A DNA stretch of 64,000 nucleotides from Aldehydirespirator sp965116195 (GTDB lineage: Bacteria; Actinomycetota; Acidimicrobiia; Acidimicrobiales; Aldehydirespiratoraceae): assembly GCA_965116195.1 (NCBI GenBank), contig OZ220491.1, positions 1,364,001 to 1,428,000 of the forward strand, read 5' to 3'. This document shows, in pieces, positions 52,560-62,900 of this stretch. The notes beneath the pieces are model-generated. The model saw nothing but the letters and a program-made list of their open reading frames with translations, did no database searches and was not told the origin of the DNA. The position numbers and the translations under genes were made by a program. The stretch's first letter is position 1. The number at the start of each line of letters is the position of its first letter.

Positions 52560-53764
52560 CACTGTCCACCCAGAAGCTCGGCAATCAGCGACTCGCGCAC
52601 GTACCGCAATGACATTGACACGGCACCCATCAGCGTCGCCCGCTCACCCAAACTCGACACGATCAACTCAGGAGCTTTCGCAATCAACTGCGACAGACGA
52701 GATCGCACAGCCTTCACAAACACCGGATCAGCGCCCACCGGGCCACCAAACACAATGCGAGTGGGGTCCACAATCAACGACAGATGTGACACTGCCAGGG
52801 CCATGGCATCTGCACTTTCTCGGAGAACTGCGGCCGCCGCCGGATCGCCACGCTCGCCAGCCACCATTATCTGTGACAGGTTGGCGCTCAGATCCAGCGA
52901 AGAGGCGCGGCCTTCCTCGATGAACTTGCCCAGACGCTTGCAGATCGCGGGAGTTGATGCGATGTCTTCAAGGGTCACACCCACATCACCATGCCCGGGC
53001 ATTGCCACCAACAAGGAACCCAACTCCCCGGCGGATCCGGTACCGCCGCGATACAGCTCTCCTCCGACCACCAGGCCCAGACCAATCCCGGTTCCCACGA
53101 AAACGGCTGCAAAATCTCCCCCGTCGTCATCATCAACCAAATCAGTCAGTTCACCCAAATCAGTCAGTTCGCCCAGCGCTGCCAGATTGACGTCGTTTTC
53201 CACCAAGACACGGGTACCCAGGTTCTCGCTCAGGTAGTTGGCCACTGCCAGCCCGTCAAAGCCCGGCAGCTTCAGGGCCTGCTCAACTTGATCTAGTTCC
53301 GGCCTGTAGATGCCGGGCACACCGACACACACCGCGTGACACGGAATCCCCGAGGCTGCCAGCATCGACAACGCCGCCTCCACCAAACGTTGCAACGCAG
53401 TTGGCGCATCAGGGCCTGTCTCAAGCTCGACCTCATCAACCACGTCGCCCGTGAGATCAGCGAGACCGACGAGCATTCTGGTAGCTCCGACATCTGCCAC
53501 CACGCAGCAGCGAGCCGACGGCACCAACTCATAGAGCGCAGCAGGCCGACCTATCGAACCCAGCCGGGCGCTCTCCTCGGCCACACGCACCAGTCCCACC
53601 GACTCCATGTCCGCCATCGACGCAGACACGGTCGGCTTCGACAGCCCGGTGGCGCGGGCGATCTCGGCACGTGACATACGACCCGGATGTGCTGCGAACA
53701 ACACATCCGCTATTCGCTGTCCACTCAGCAGCCGCAGCACGGCTGAACCAGAAGGCTCCTGCAT
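52559..53764 (-). CDS. ROK-family transcriptional repressor (NagC/XylR-like)
   Basis: 401 residues from the ATG at 53762-53764 (MQEPSGSAVLRLL). N-terminal winged helix (RMSRAEIARATGLSKPTVSA) followed by a ROK sugar-kinase-like domain (VADVGATRMLVGLADLTG, VCVGVPGIYRPE, VLVENDVNLAALGE, VFVGTGIGLGLVVGG). The ROK zinc motif is absent. An 18-nt in-frame duplication gives LGELTDLGELTD. Likely represses the operon it heads, and itself, until a sugar ligand binds; an inverted repeat over the -10 fits this. Confidence 0.9.
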   Translation of the reverse strand: MQEPSGSAVLRLLSGQRIADVLFAAHPGRMSRAEIARATGLSKPTVSASMADMESVGLVRVAEESARLGSIGRPAALYELVPSARCCVVADVGATRMLVGLADLTGDVVDEVELETGPDAPTALQRLVEAALSMLAASGIPCHAVCVGVPGIYRPELDQVEQALKLPGFDGLAVANYLSENLGTRVLVENDVNLAALGELTDLGELTDLVDDDDGGDFAAVFVGTGIGLGLVVGGELYRGGTGSAGELGSLLVAMPGHGDVGVTLEDIASTPAICKRLGKFIEEGRASSLDLSANLSQIMVAGERGDPAAAAVLRESADAMALAVSHLSLIVDPTRIVFGGPVGADPVFVKAVRSRLSQLIAKAPELIVSSLGERATLMGAVSMSLRYVRESLIAELLGGQ

Positions 53765-53802
53765 ATTGTTAGTAATGTAACCTAATAAAATCAGAATGTC
53801 AA
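53765..53802 (-). promoter_or_regulatory. Operon promoter with overlapping ROK-type operator, near-leaderless start
   Basis: On the minus strand: -35 TTGACA (53797-53802), 17-nt spacer, -10 TACATT (53774-53779), then about 9 nt to the ATG at 53764. The inverted repeat TTAG-N9-CTAA (53769-53785) overlaps the -10. The transcript should begin at or a few nt before the ATG, so translation would be leaderless or nearly so. Confidence 0.75.
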
Positions 53803-53814
53803 CACAACCACCAC

Positions 53815-53950
53815 ATCTGACCCGCCAGGGCCGCTTCATCGCCACGAAACGCCACACCGATCTCAGCGAGGATCCAGTCGGCATGGGCTTCAAGCCGCCG
53901 CAGTTCAGCGTCGTTGAGCAACTCGTAGGTGGGAATGAGACGGCGTGGCA
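53815..53950 (-). pseudogene. Remnant of a trimethylamine methyltransferase (MttB)-like N-terminus
   Basis: RRLIPTYELLNDAELRRLEA then HADWILAEIGVAFRGDEAAL matches the N-terminal helix-strand of MttB-family methyltransferases. The frame ends about 10 residues later and nothing further of the family is seen. Upstream, GGACACTCCAGCCGTGAGCT occurs near 53957 and again near 54018. A short dead fragment. Confidence 0.45.
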
Positions 53951-54260
53951 CAGGGGACACTCCAGCCGTGAGCTGCCGACCCCTGGACGAACAACAAGTT
54001 GAACCCGTTGCCGAAGGACACTCCAGCCGTGAGCTGCCGACCCACAGCACGCCGGGCGGCCCGTGCGCTGCGCCCACCCCGACGCGTCGGCACCACGGCC
54101 CCAAGAATCGGCCCAGATGTCGCCGGTGCCCCACCGGACTGCCCTGCCATCGCAAAAGCGCGATCAGCGTAGGGGCTGCGTTGCCCATCCCAGTCAGGGC
54201 CGAGTGTGGCAGAAGCGCAATCAGCGTCCGGGGCTGCGTATACCGGGCTGCCAATACGAA
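53951..54260. other. Gene-free region with direct repeats
   Basis: Besides the GGACACTCCAGCCGTGAGCT pair (about 61 bp apart), GCGCGATCAGCG near 54158 and GCGCAATCAGCG near 54216 repeat with flanking GGGGCTGCGT. No gene or RNA supported. Confidence 0.6.
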
Positions 54261-55550
54261 CTAAGGGCCCAGCGAGGTGATCGGAACCACGCACACCCCG
54301 TCGGGACGTTCATAGCCATAACCTCCCGCCGTCACCACGACAAGCCCCGCTGGATCGCCGGAACGCTTCGGGTCGAGTTTGGCCCGCAACCGATGCAGAG
54401 ACTCCGCACCTTTGTCAATGGCTTTTGCACCACCGAGTTTCACCTCAACCGCCATCCATCTTCGGTCAGGATGTTCAATGATCAGGTCAACCTCAAGATT
54501 GTGACTGTCACGATAGTGCGACAGCGAGCACCTGCTGGCCTGGGCATAGACCTGCAGGTCACGGATCACCATTGACTCAAACAGTCGTCCGGCCAGGCTC
54601 AGATCGCCAAGCAACATTTCCACGCTCGCTCCCAGGGCCGACGCTGTGAGCGAGGGATCAACCAGGTGCATCTTCGGCGCTTTGCGAGCTTGGGCGCGTG
54701 AAGCCAGATGCGGCCTCCATGCCGGTACCTGCTCAAGCACGAACAGCCGTGACAAAGCTGCCATGTATTCGGCAACAGTGCGGCGTTCCAACGGCAACTC
54801 ACCCGGCGTGGCAGTGTCTGCCGCCAAGGTCGTGCTCTTCACCTCGGTGGCAACATTGCGAGCCAGCGACACCAGCAACCTGCTCACTCGCATCGGGTCG
54901 CGGTCAATGCCATCCACCCTTGACACATCGGTTCGGCTGATCTCGTCCAGATAGGCACGTGCCGCGTCCGCAGCTATGTCCAACCGGGCATTTCGCAGCA
55001 ACGGCCAACCGCCCCGACAAGCCAGCGCCAAAACATCGCCCAAGGTGATACCGGCATCAGCCACCGAGCACTGTTCGCCTTCAAAGAGGCTCCTGAGCGA
55101 GATGCTGCCATCAGATTCTCCACTTTCACACAAGCTCATCGGACGCATACGGACTCGCATGATCCGTCCGGCACCAGAATGCCGGGTTATGTCGTCGGGG
55201 GGATCAGCAGAGTCGGTCAAGATGAACTGACCGCTCAGGCCGCGCGCGTCGCAGGCTCGACGCATCGGGTTCCAGATGCCAGGCGCGAGTTGCCACTCAT
55301 CCAGCAGTCGGGGCGGTCTCCCGTCCAGGATCGATGCCGGGTCCATGCCAGAGGCCAGAGCAGTGCTCACCCTGTCATCCAGGTACACCGCACTGTTGGC
55401 AAACCGGCGGCCAGTCCACGTCTTGCCACACGCTCGGGGGCCCTCCACCACCACTGCCGGCATGGTTCGCAGTGCCGTGCGCATCTCGTCGTCAACGATC
55501 CGCGGCAAATACCCCTGGGGCGTGATTTCATCTGGCATGCTGGGTGTCAT
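54261..55550 (-). CDS. ATP-binding DUF4143-type AAA protein
   Basis: 429 residues from the ATG at 55548-55550; a TTG further upstream is less likely. Walker A VVVEGPRACGKTWTG (about 31-45), RPPRLLDEWQLAPGIWN (Walker B region) and a C-terminal DUF4143 part with SHYRDSHNLEVDLIIE ... MAVEVKLGG, which carries a D-x-ExK nuclease-like pattern. This family is widespread and poorly characterised, linked to mobile elements and stress. Monocistronic here. Confidence 0.85.
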   Translation of the reverse strand: MTPSMPDEITPQGYLPRIVDDEMRTALRTMPAVVVEGPRACGKTWTGRRFANSAVYLDDRVSTALASGMDPASILDGRPPRLLDEWQLAPGIWNPMRRACDARGLSGQFILTDSADPPDDITRHSGAGRIMRVRMRPMSLCESGESDGSISLRSLFEGEQCSVADAGITLGDVLALACRGGWPLLRNARLDIAADAARAYLDEISRTDVSRVDGIDRDPMRVSRLLVSLARNVATEVKSTTLAADTATPGELPLERRTVAEYMAALSRLFVLEQVPAWRPHLASRAQARKAPKMHLVDPSLTASALGASVEMLLGDLSLAGRLFESMVIRDLQVYAQASRCSLSHYRDSHNLEVDLIIEHPDRRWMAVEVKLGGAKAIDKGAESLHRLRAKLDPKRSGDPAGLVVVTAGGYGYERPDGVCVVPITSLGP

Positions 55551-55958
55551 CCGGTCGTGGCTTGCTTTCTGGTCGTCATCGGGTGGCAGTTGCTTCCCCT
55601 GCCTGAGTCTCCTGTTTGACTTCAACGCCAAGCTATCACAGAACCTGACACGCCGACAAAGTGGCAGTTGTTGTGCCGATAAACTGGCAGTTCATGTGCG
55701 GACAAACTGGCAGTTGACATGTCTATCAACTGGCTGGGCCACCTGTCGTCGGTGGCTGCGCCCAGACAGCGCTTCACAAGACCTCCGATTCTGACTTCCC
55801 ACCTGGCACCGGTTGTTGCCGCCGGTGCGCCACCCGAAATCCGCTTCACAAGACCTCGGCTTCTGGCTCCTACACCAGGTACGCCCGAACAACTGCATGC
55901 CTGGAAGTGCCGAGCCGCTTCACAAGACCTCGGCTTCTGACTTCTACACTGCTGGGCT
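55551..55958 (+). repeat. Two families of direct repeats in a gene-free region
   Basis: AACTGGCAGTT-type units of about 23-24 bp occur three to four times (55660-55735). CGCTTCACAAGACCTC with TTCTGAC/TTCTGGC tails starts at 55770, 55842 and 55916 (periods 72 and 74 bp), the last ending just before the CaiB gene start. Confidence 0.85.
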
Positions 55959-57224
55959 GTGAGCGATCAGGAAAGTCAACCGCAACCACAGGAAACTCAA
56001 CCGCAGCTGCTGGCCGGAGTGCGGGTGATCGAGTCGAGCCTGCTGGGGCCGGGGCATGTGGGAACCTTCCTGGCTGATCTGGGGGCTGATGTGATCAAGG
56101 TCGAGTCACCAGCGGGTGACTACATCCGCCAGATGACCTGGCCCATCGTCAACGGTGTGTCACTGCTGCACCTGCACACTCACCGTGGCAAGCGCAGCGT
56201 GACCCTTGACCTCAAGAAACCCGCGGGACGTCGACTGTACATCGACCTTGTGGCAGGAGCCGATGTGGTTGTGGAAGCCATGCGACCCGGCACTCTCGCC
56301 AGGCTGGGACTCGGCTATGACGTGCTGTGCGAGGCGAACCCGCGCATCGTGCTGGCCACGCTGTCGGGTTACGGCGCAACCGGCCCATACAAGAGCATGC
56401 CCAGCCATGGCATCGCCTATGACACCTGGTCGGGCATCGTGCAACCCGTTGTTGATGATGAGGGCTTCACCCGGATACCGCCCAACATGCCCAATGTCGG
56501 CATCAATGTCGGGCCGATGCTGGCTGCGGTGGCTGTGCTGGCCGCTGTCATCAAAGCCCGCTCCACAGGTCAGGGATGCGAACTCGACATCGCCCAGTCC
56601 GACGCTGCTGCGTACATGGACTGGTATCGGATTGAGACCGAGCGGGCCTACCTGCGTCCGCATGATGAGGTGACCGGCAATCCCGCTGATGACTACCAGC
56701 GTCGGCCCGCCGGCCTGGCAGGTATGTGGGAAGGAGTGCGCTACCAGGCCTATGCCGCAGCTGACGGCCATGTGCTGTTCATGGCCTCCGAGCAGGCTTT
56801 CTGGCGCAACTTCTGTGAAGGAGTCGGGCGTTTGGACCTGTTCGAGCGCTGGCCGGGTTCGACCTACGCTGACCATGCACGCGGCAACACCGAACTGCAA
56901 CGGGAACTCAAGGCGATCTTTGCCACCAAGACCTGTGCCGAGTGGCTCGCATTCAGCGAGGAGGTCAATACTCCCATCGCCCCGTTCAACACTCCCGCCA
57001 ACATCGGTGACGACCCTCAGTTCCAGGCACGCATCGGCTTTGTGCCCAGCGGTGATGTCGGCTGTGAGCAGCTGCCGCTGCCGGTCTTCGTGAACGGGCA
57101 GAAGCCCGCTGTACCCACCATGGCCCCAACGGTCGGCCAGCACACCGACGAGGTGATGACACAGGTACTGGGACTGGACACCCAGGAGGTAGCCGCACTA
57201 CGAACCGGCGGTGCCTTCGGCTAG
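55959..57224 (+). CDS. CaiB/BaiF-type class III CoA-transferase
   Basis: 421 residues from GTG at 55959. LLAGVRVIESSLLGPGHVGTFLADLGADVIKVESP, RGKRSVTLDLKKPAGR and DVVVEAMRPGTLARLGLGYD (catalytic Asp in the expected region about 170) are family hallmarks. Moves CoA between carboxylic acids. A QPQPQETQPQ stretch after the start is a small duplication. Convergent with a dehydrogenase gene. Substrate unknown. Confidence 0.9.
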   Translation: MSDQESQPQPQETQPQLLAGVRVIESSLLGPGHVGTFLADLGADVIKVESPAGDYIRQMTWPIVNGVSLLHLHTHRGKRSVTLDLKKPAGRRLYIDLVAGADVVVEAMRPGTLARLGLGYDVLCEANPRIVLATLSGYGATGPYKSMPSHGIAYDTWSGIVQPVVDDEGFTRIPPNMPNVGINVGPMLAAVAVLAAVIKARSTGQGCELDIAQSDAAAYMDWYRIETERAYLRPHDEVTGNPADDYQRRPAGLAGMWEGVRYQAYAAADGHVLFMASEQAFWRNFCEGVGRLDLFERWPGSTYADHARGNTELQRELKAIFATKTCAEWLAFSEEVNTPIAPFNTPANIGDDPQFQARIGFVPSGDVGCEQLPLPVFVNGQKPAVPTMAPTVGQHTDEVMTQVLGLDTQEVAALRTGGAFG

Positions 57225-57236
57225 TCACCGCTCGAT

Positions 57237-58232
57237 TCAGCTATGGGGTGCCACAACGACTTCCTGGCCCGGAACCTCTGGCTCGTCGTCAATCATCTCG
57301 GGAGGAAAGCCGGGTGCCAGCACAGAGACACCTGCTGCCTCCTCCAGGCGCTTGATCACGTTTGGTGACCACTCCCTGGGGCCGTAGCGGGCTGCTGCAT
57401 CATCAAACACCTGCTCAAGCACCGGTGCCAGTTCCAGATCCACTCCGCAGCGTTGGGCCACGGCTGCGAACAACGACAGGTCCTTTTGAACCAGGTCCAT
57501 CGTGAAGTTGATGTTGCGACTGCCGTTGAGGATCACCTGGCTCTCGGTCTCATGCACGAACGAGTTGCCCGAGGAGATGCGGATCGCCTCATAAGCGGTG
57601 TTCAGGTCAATGTCGGCCAACTTGGATGTGACCAGTGCCTCACACAATGACACCAGGTTGGCACTGGCGAGGTAGTTGGTGACGACCTTGAGAACAGACG
57701 CTGATCCGATCCCGCCGGTGTGCAAGATGTTGCGTCCCATTGCTGTGAGCACGGGAAGGGCACGCTCGAACGTGTCCCGGTCACACCCCGCAAAGATCGA
57801 GATGTTGCCGGTGGCGGCCCGGTGACAGCCACCCGACACCGGGCAGTCCACTGCGGACGCGCCCACCTCGGCCACACGGCCAGCGAGACGCCGCACCTCA
57901 GCCTCATCGGTGGTGCTCATCTCGGCCCAGATGGGCGTTGTGGAGTTGTCACGGTCGCCAGGTCCGTCGGTGCGTGAGGAGAAGCCAGCCAGGACGCCGT
58001 CTCTGGCTTCCATCACATGTGCGCTGGCTGCCGGACTGGGCAAACAGGTGATCACGATTTCGGCCCTTGCAGCAATCTCGGCAGGAGTATCAGCCCAACG
58101 AGCACCGTCAGCCAGCAACGACGATGCGGCGGAGCGGTCCAGGTCTCGCACTGTCAACTCAAATCCGTTACGCAGCAAACTCCCCGCCAACTTCGACCCG
58201 ACATTGCCCAGACCAATGAAGCCAACCCTCAT
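57237..58232 (-). CDS. 3-hydroxyisobutyrate dehydrogenase-like beta-hydroxyacid dehydrogenase
   Basis: 331 residues. MRVGFIGLGNVGSKLAGSLL (dinucleotide fold), DCPVSGG (substrate loop, about 123-129) and VLKVVTNYLASANL (catalytic Lys about 171). A short hydrophilic insert (SSRTDGPGDRDNSTTP, about 86-101) separates Rossmann strands. Oxidises a beta-hydroxyacid with NAD(P); the substrate is unknown. Its C-terminus has extra acidic residues. Confidence 0.9.
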   Translation of the reverse strand: MRVGFIGLGNVGSKLAGSLLRNGFELTVRDLDRSAASSLLADGARWADTPAEIAARAEIVITCLPSPAASAHVMEARDGVLAGFSSRTDGPGDRDNSTTPIWAEMSTTDEAEVRRLAGRVAEVGASAVDCPVSGGCHRAATGNISIFAGCDRDTFERALPVLTAMGRNILHTGGIGSASVLKVVTNYLASANLVSLCEALVTSKLADIDLNTAYEAIRISSGNSFVHETESQVILNGSRNINFTMDLVQKDLSLFAAVAQRCGVDLELAPVLEQVFDDAAARYGPREWSPNVIKRLEEAAGVSVLAPGFPPEMIDDEPEVPGQEVVVAPHS

Positions 58233-58259
58233 GACCGTGCCCCACCTTTGCAGTTGTTG

Positions 58260-58740
58260 GTCTGCATCACCGGCCTCCTTTGAGAGCGGTACCCAATGGT
58301 GCTGTGCTCATCATCGGCACCTGCAATCGCCCGCGGATGCAACGAAACCGAATCCCTTTGTCAGTCACCAACTGACACACCGCCGGATGCCCGCCGCCGA
58401 ACTCGCACAAACTACTCCTTCTCCAACACTTCACCCGCTCAGCGATTTACCCCACCGTCAAACTTGCAACCGCCTTCTGATGCAAACGACACCAACTCCC
58501 TGTGTCGGTCACGAACTGGAGCACCGTCTGATGCCCGCAGGCAGGCTCGCACAACTACTCGTTCCCAACGTTGTCACCCGGCTCTTCAACACTGTCACCC
58601 GGCTCAGCGCTTGTGCCAGTCGGCAGAAGTACAAATTGCCCGCTGATGCAGCGATGCCAACTAACTCCTGGTGTCAGCTGCACCTGAAGCGCTGCTTGGT
58701 GCCCGCCGACAGAGTTGCAATCGCCTCTTGACGCGGCAAC
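58260..58740 (+). repeat. Degenerate long direct repeats (about 165-185 bp) without a gene
   Basis: TTGCAATCGCCCGCGGATGC near 58318 recurs as TTGCAACCGCCTTCTGATGC near 58463 and AAATTGCCCGCTGATGC near 58634; each is followed by related CACCAACT..., GATGCCCGC and GCTCGCACAACTACT segments. Old, diverged tandem copies. No open frame with coding character. Confidence 0.6.
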
Positions 58741-58745
58741 GCTAG

Positions 58746-58845
58746 CACCATGGCTCAAGCACACGCTGCGGCTCAGACGAAACGCATCGGATCGCGATGA
58801 GCGATTCTGATAGCACCATGGCTCAAGCACACGCCGCGGCCCGAG
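58746..58845 (+). repeat. Duplicated start region of the APH gene
   Basis: GCACCATGGCTCAAGCACAC occurs near 58746 and again near 58815, about 70 bp apart, placing an extra ATG upstream of the phosphotransferase start. Confidence 0.85.
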
Positions 58846-59864
58846 CACCGAAGGGAATCGCCCCCGGGCCGGTCACCGCATGGCTCCGGGCCGAGGTGGG
58901 TCTTGTGCCGCCGATGAACTTCGAGGCGATCAGTCGAGGAGCCTCCAACCTCACTTTCGTCGTGACGGATGCCACCGGCCGCCGAACGGTGCTGAGACGA
59001 CCCCCGACCGGTCATGTGCTGGCCAGCGCTCACGACATGGGCCGCGAGCATCGCGTGATTTCGGCTCTGAACCCCACGCCGGTGCCGGTTCCGCCAGCGC
59101 TGGGATTGTGTACCGACCCCGCAGTGAACGGAGCCGACTTCTACGTGATGGGCCATGTTGATGGCTCGGTGGTGTTTGACCGCAGCGATGCCATGGCCGT
59201 GGACCTGTCGTTGCGTCCGGTGATGGCGGAGTCACTTGTGGACACGCTCGCAGACCTGCATTCATTGGACCCCGATGAGGTCGGGTTGGGTGATCTCGGC
59301 CGCCGCGACGGCTACTGCTCTCGCCAGCTGCGCCGCTGGCAGCGCCAGGTGGACGAGGGCTCAGACCGCGACCTGCCCATGCTGCGGATGTTGCACGACC
59401 GTCTGGCTGCGTCCATCCCCACACAGCAGGGAACCGGGATCGTGCACGGTGATTATCGTCTGGACAACTGCATCATGGCAGCCGACGGCTCGGTGGCGGC
59501 GGTGCTTGACTGGGAGTTATGCACTCTTGGTGATGTGCTGATCGACATAGCCGGACTGGTGTCATGGTGGGGTGACACCACCGCTGCCAAGGGCCGCCTG
59601 GCCGACATGCCAACCAGCGTCGCCGGTTTCGGCACAGCCGACGATGTGCTGGCCCGCTACGCGCAACGCTCCCGGCGTGACCTGTCCTCACTGGACTGGT
59701 ATGTGGCTCTGCAGTTCTGGAGGCTGGCCTGCATCATCGAGGGAGTCAGGGTGCGCCACAGTGCCGGAGCCATGGGTGACAACCAGCACTACGACGACGC
59801 AGGTGCCAGACAGTTCATCAACTACTCACTGACCCGCTGCGCCGCACTGCTTGACACCAGGTGA
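58797..59864 (+). CDS. APH-family phosphotransferase (FadE36-associated type)
   Basis: 355 residues from the ATG at 58797; the ATG at 58818 (MAQAHAAA) is an alternative within the duplicated start. SRGASNLTFVVTDATGRRTVLRRPP (nucleotide-binding N-lobe), GTGIVHGDYRLDNCIM (catalytic HGDxxxxN, about 211-226) and VAAVLDWELCTLGD (metal-binding Asp) are typical of the APH group linked to acyl-CoA dehydrogenases. Phosphorylates a hydroxyacid or similar small molecule; substrate unknown. Confidence 0.88.
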   Translation: MSDSDSTMAQAHAAARAPKGIAPGPVTAWLRAEVGLVPPMNFEAISRGASNLTFVVTDATGRRTVLRRPPTGHVLASAHDMGREHRVISALNPTPVPVPPALGLCTDPAVNGADFYVMGHVDGSVVFDRSDAMAVDLSLRPVMAESLVDTLADLHSLDPDEVGLGDLGRRDGYCSRQLRRWQRQVDEGSDRDLPMLRMLHDRLAASIPTQQGTGIVHGDYRLDNCIMAADGSVAAVLDWELCTLGDVLIDIAGLVSWWGDTTAAKGRLADMPTSVAGFGTADDVLARYAQRSRRDLSSLDWYVALQFWRLACIIEGVRVRHSAGAMGDNQHYDDAGARQFINYSLTRCAALLDTR

Positions 59865-59947
59865 TCGGCTGGTACGGTTGCTATCTGATCTACAATCACA
59901 TGATGGAGAGCATTGATGAGGGATCGCAGCGCGACTGACAAGCCCGG

Positions 59948-62900
59948 ATGCAAATGACTTCACGGACTCTTGCCTCCGACACCAAGTCGCATCCGGCGAC
60001 CACCAAATACCACAGGTCCAAGGTCATTGGAGTGACGCCTGTCAGCGAATCGCGCCGCCTGTGGTGGAAACTCCCAGCGATGACGTTCGCGTGGACGCTA
60101 GTTGTACTGCTGTGCGCTGTTGTCACTTCGGCTTCAGGTACTTCTCCAGATGACCACTCATTGACTCCGCGCCTTGTCCAAGACACGGCACCCATTCCAA
60201 AGGCGACACATATCAATCCAGTTCAGAATTTCAAGACCGCCAAAGGGACAACGGTCAACACCTATAAGTCCGTCTCGGTGGGTTGGTCACACAGTTGTGC
60301 GATACGAACCGACCATCAAATCAGCTGCTGGGGCAGCAACAACCATGGGCAGACCGACGCGCCCAGCGGGACATTCACAAGTATTGCGTCCTTTGCGTTA
60401 CATAGTTGCGCTGTTCACAGCGAGGGTTCCATCGTTTGCTGGGGACAAGGCTTTGACAGAAATATGGCGCTATCCGAAGGCTACAAGCAAGTCTCCATAG
60501 GTAACAACTACACTTGCGTGATCCGTAGCAACGACACTCTCACGTGCTCAGGGATCAACAACTACGGGCAAACGGACGCGCCCAGTGGCACATTCAAAAC
60601 TGTCGCCACGGGCACATCACACAGTTGCGCGATCCGAACCGACAATACCATCAGGTGCTGGGGAAGCAACAACTATGGTCAAAGCAACGCGCCTACGGGA
60701 ACATTTCTAACGGTTACCAACGGCCTCCACCATAGCTGTGCCATACGCACCGACTACACTGTCACATGCTGGGGATACTCTCACTATGATCAGACCTTAC
60801 CAACCGATGACAAGCTTACAACTATAAGTGCTGGCGGATCACATACGTGTGCGATACGCGTAGATGATACTATCACGTGTTGGGGAAGCAACAACCATAG
60901 TCAATCCACGGTGCCACCCGGTACTTTCAAAAGCGTTGACGCAGGCCATTATCACAGTTGTGGGATACACACAGATGACACTATCACATGCTGGGGGCTT
61001 AATGCTCACGGCCAAACAACCGCACCTATCAGCGCATACGTGACGATCTCCGCAGGATATGAACACAATTGCTCGCTGATCTATAACAACTCCATTACAT
61101 GCTGGGGAAGCAACGACTACAACCAACTCGAGACACCGGTCGGTATCTTCAAGTCCGTAAGAGCAGGTAGATCCCACAGTTGTGCCGTCCGCACCGACGA
61201 CACTCTCATATGTTGGGGAGCTAACCATTATGATCAGTCTGAAGCGCCAGAAGGTTCGTTCAAGGCCGTAAGTACGGGCGACACACACAGCTGCGCCATC
61301 CGCACCAACAACACCGTCATATGTTGGGGAGAGCGCGGTTATGGAACTGATACCGAGACCAAGGCACCCAGCGGTTTATTCAAGACTTTGAGCAGTGGCG
61401 GGCTTCACGACTGTGGGGTACGCACGGATAATACCATTACATGTTGGGGCAACAACGCCGGTGGGGAGACGACAACGCCAACCGGCAAATTCAAGACCGT
61501 AAGCGCAGGCGGGAACCATAGTTGCGCCATCCGCACCGACAACACCATTACATGTTGGGGCATTAACAGCCAAGGGCAGACAACAGCGCCAAGCGGCAAA
61601 TTCAAGACCGTAAGCGCAGGCGGAGAACACAGTTGCGCAGTTCAAATGGACAATAGCATCGCATGCTGGGGTTTCGATGCCTATGAAGCTACGACTGCAC
61701 CAGCAGGCGCATTCAAGACTGTGAGCGCGGGCGACAACCACAGTTGCGCGATACGTATAGATGATACCCTGGTGTGTTGGGGGTTCAATCGAGTCGGACA
61801 AGGCGTCGCACCGCATAGCCATCCGCCCACGCGAGCGACTACGGATGGTGCTGATGATGATGAAACGTTGGACGACGAACTCGACCAGTGGACTTTCGAG
61901 AGAGTGAGTGCTGGCACCAATCACAGCTGCGGTGTTTCGCACGATGGCACCATCGTGTGCTGGGGCAACAACAACTTCGGGCGTACAGCTAACGTACCAA
62001 CCGAAGAGTCAATACTCATTGCTTCAGGCCGCCTTCACAGTTGTGCCATCCGTCTTGACGACACTATCACATGCTGGGGCCACAACAACTATGGGCAGAC
62101 AAGTGTGCCCCTCGGAAAATTCAAGACAGTAACCGCCGGAGGCGCACACAGTTGTGCCATCCGTCTTGACGACACTATCACATGCTGGGGCCACAACAAC
62201 CACGGGCAAACGACAACACCAACCGGCACATTCAAAACCGTAAGCGCAGGTGAATATCACACGTGCGCAGTTTCAACAGGCAATGGTGTCACATGCTGGG
62301 GCATCAACTGGGCCGCCCCGACAGATGCAATAGCAGGCGATGTGAAAGCTGTCAGTTCCGGCGGAATGCATGCTTGTGCGATTCTATCGAATGACACGAT
62401 AAGATGTTGGGGCAGCAACAACCATGGGCAGACCAATGTGCCCCTCGGAAAATTCAAGACAGTAACCGCTGGAGGCGCACACAGTTGTGCCATCCGTCTT
62501 GACGACACTATCACATGCTGGGGCCACAACAACCACGGGCAAACGACAACACCAACCGGCACATTCAAAACCGTAAGCGCAGGCGGATCTCATACCTGTG
62601 CGATTCCAACAGACGAAACGATAAAGTGTTGGGGAGATAATCACTACGGTCAGACTACTACACCCGGTGCCACGGGCAGCGAGAAATTTGAGGCAGTCAG
62701 CATCGGAGCATACTTTAGCTGCGCTATACGCAGCGGTGGCACAGCGAACTCCACGGTTGCATGCTGGGGGGCACAATCTACGGCACCTGATGGTACCTTC
62801 AAATCGATCAGCGCAGGCAGGTCGCACGCTTGTGGAATTCTGACAAGCGACCAGATCAAGTGCTGGGGATATGGCGATTACTCGCCGACGGGAAGGTTTA

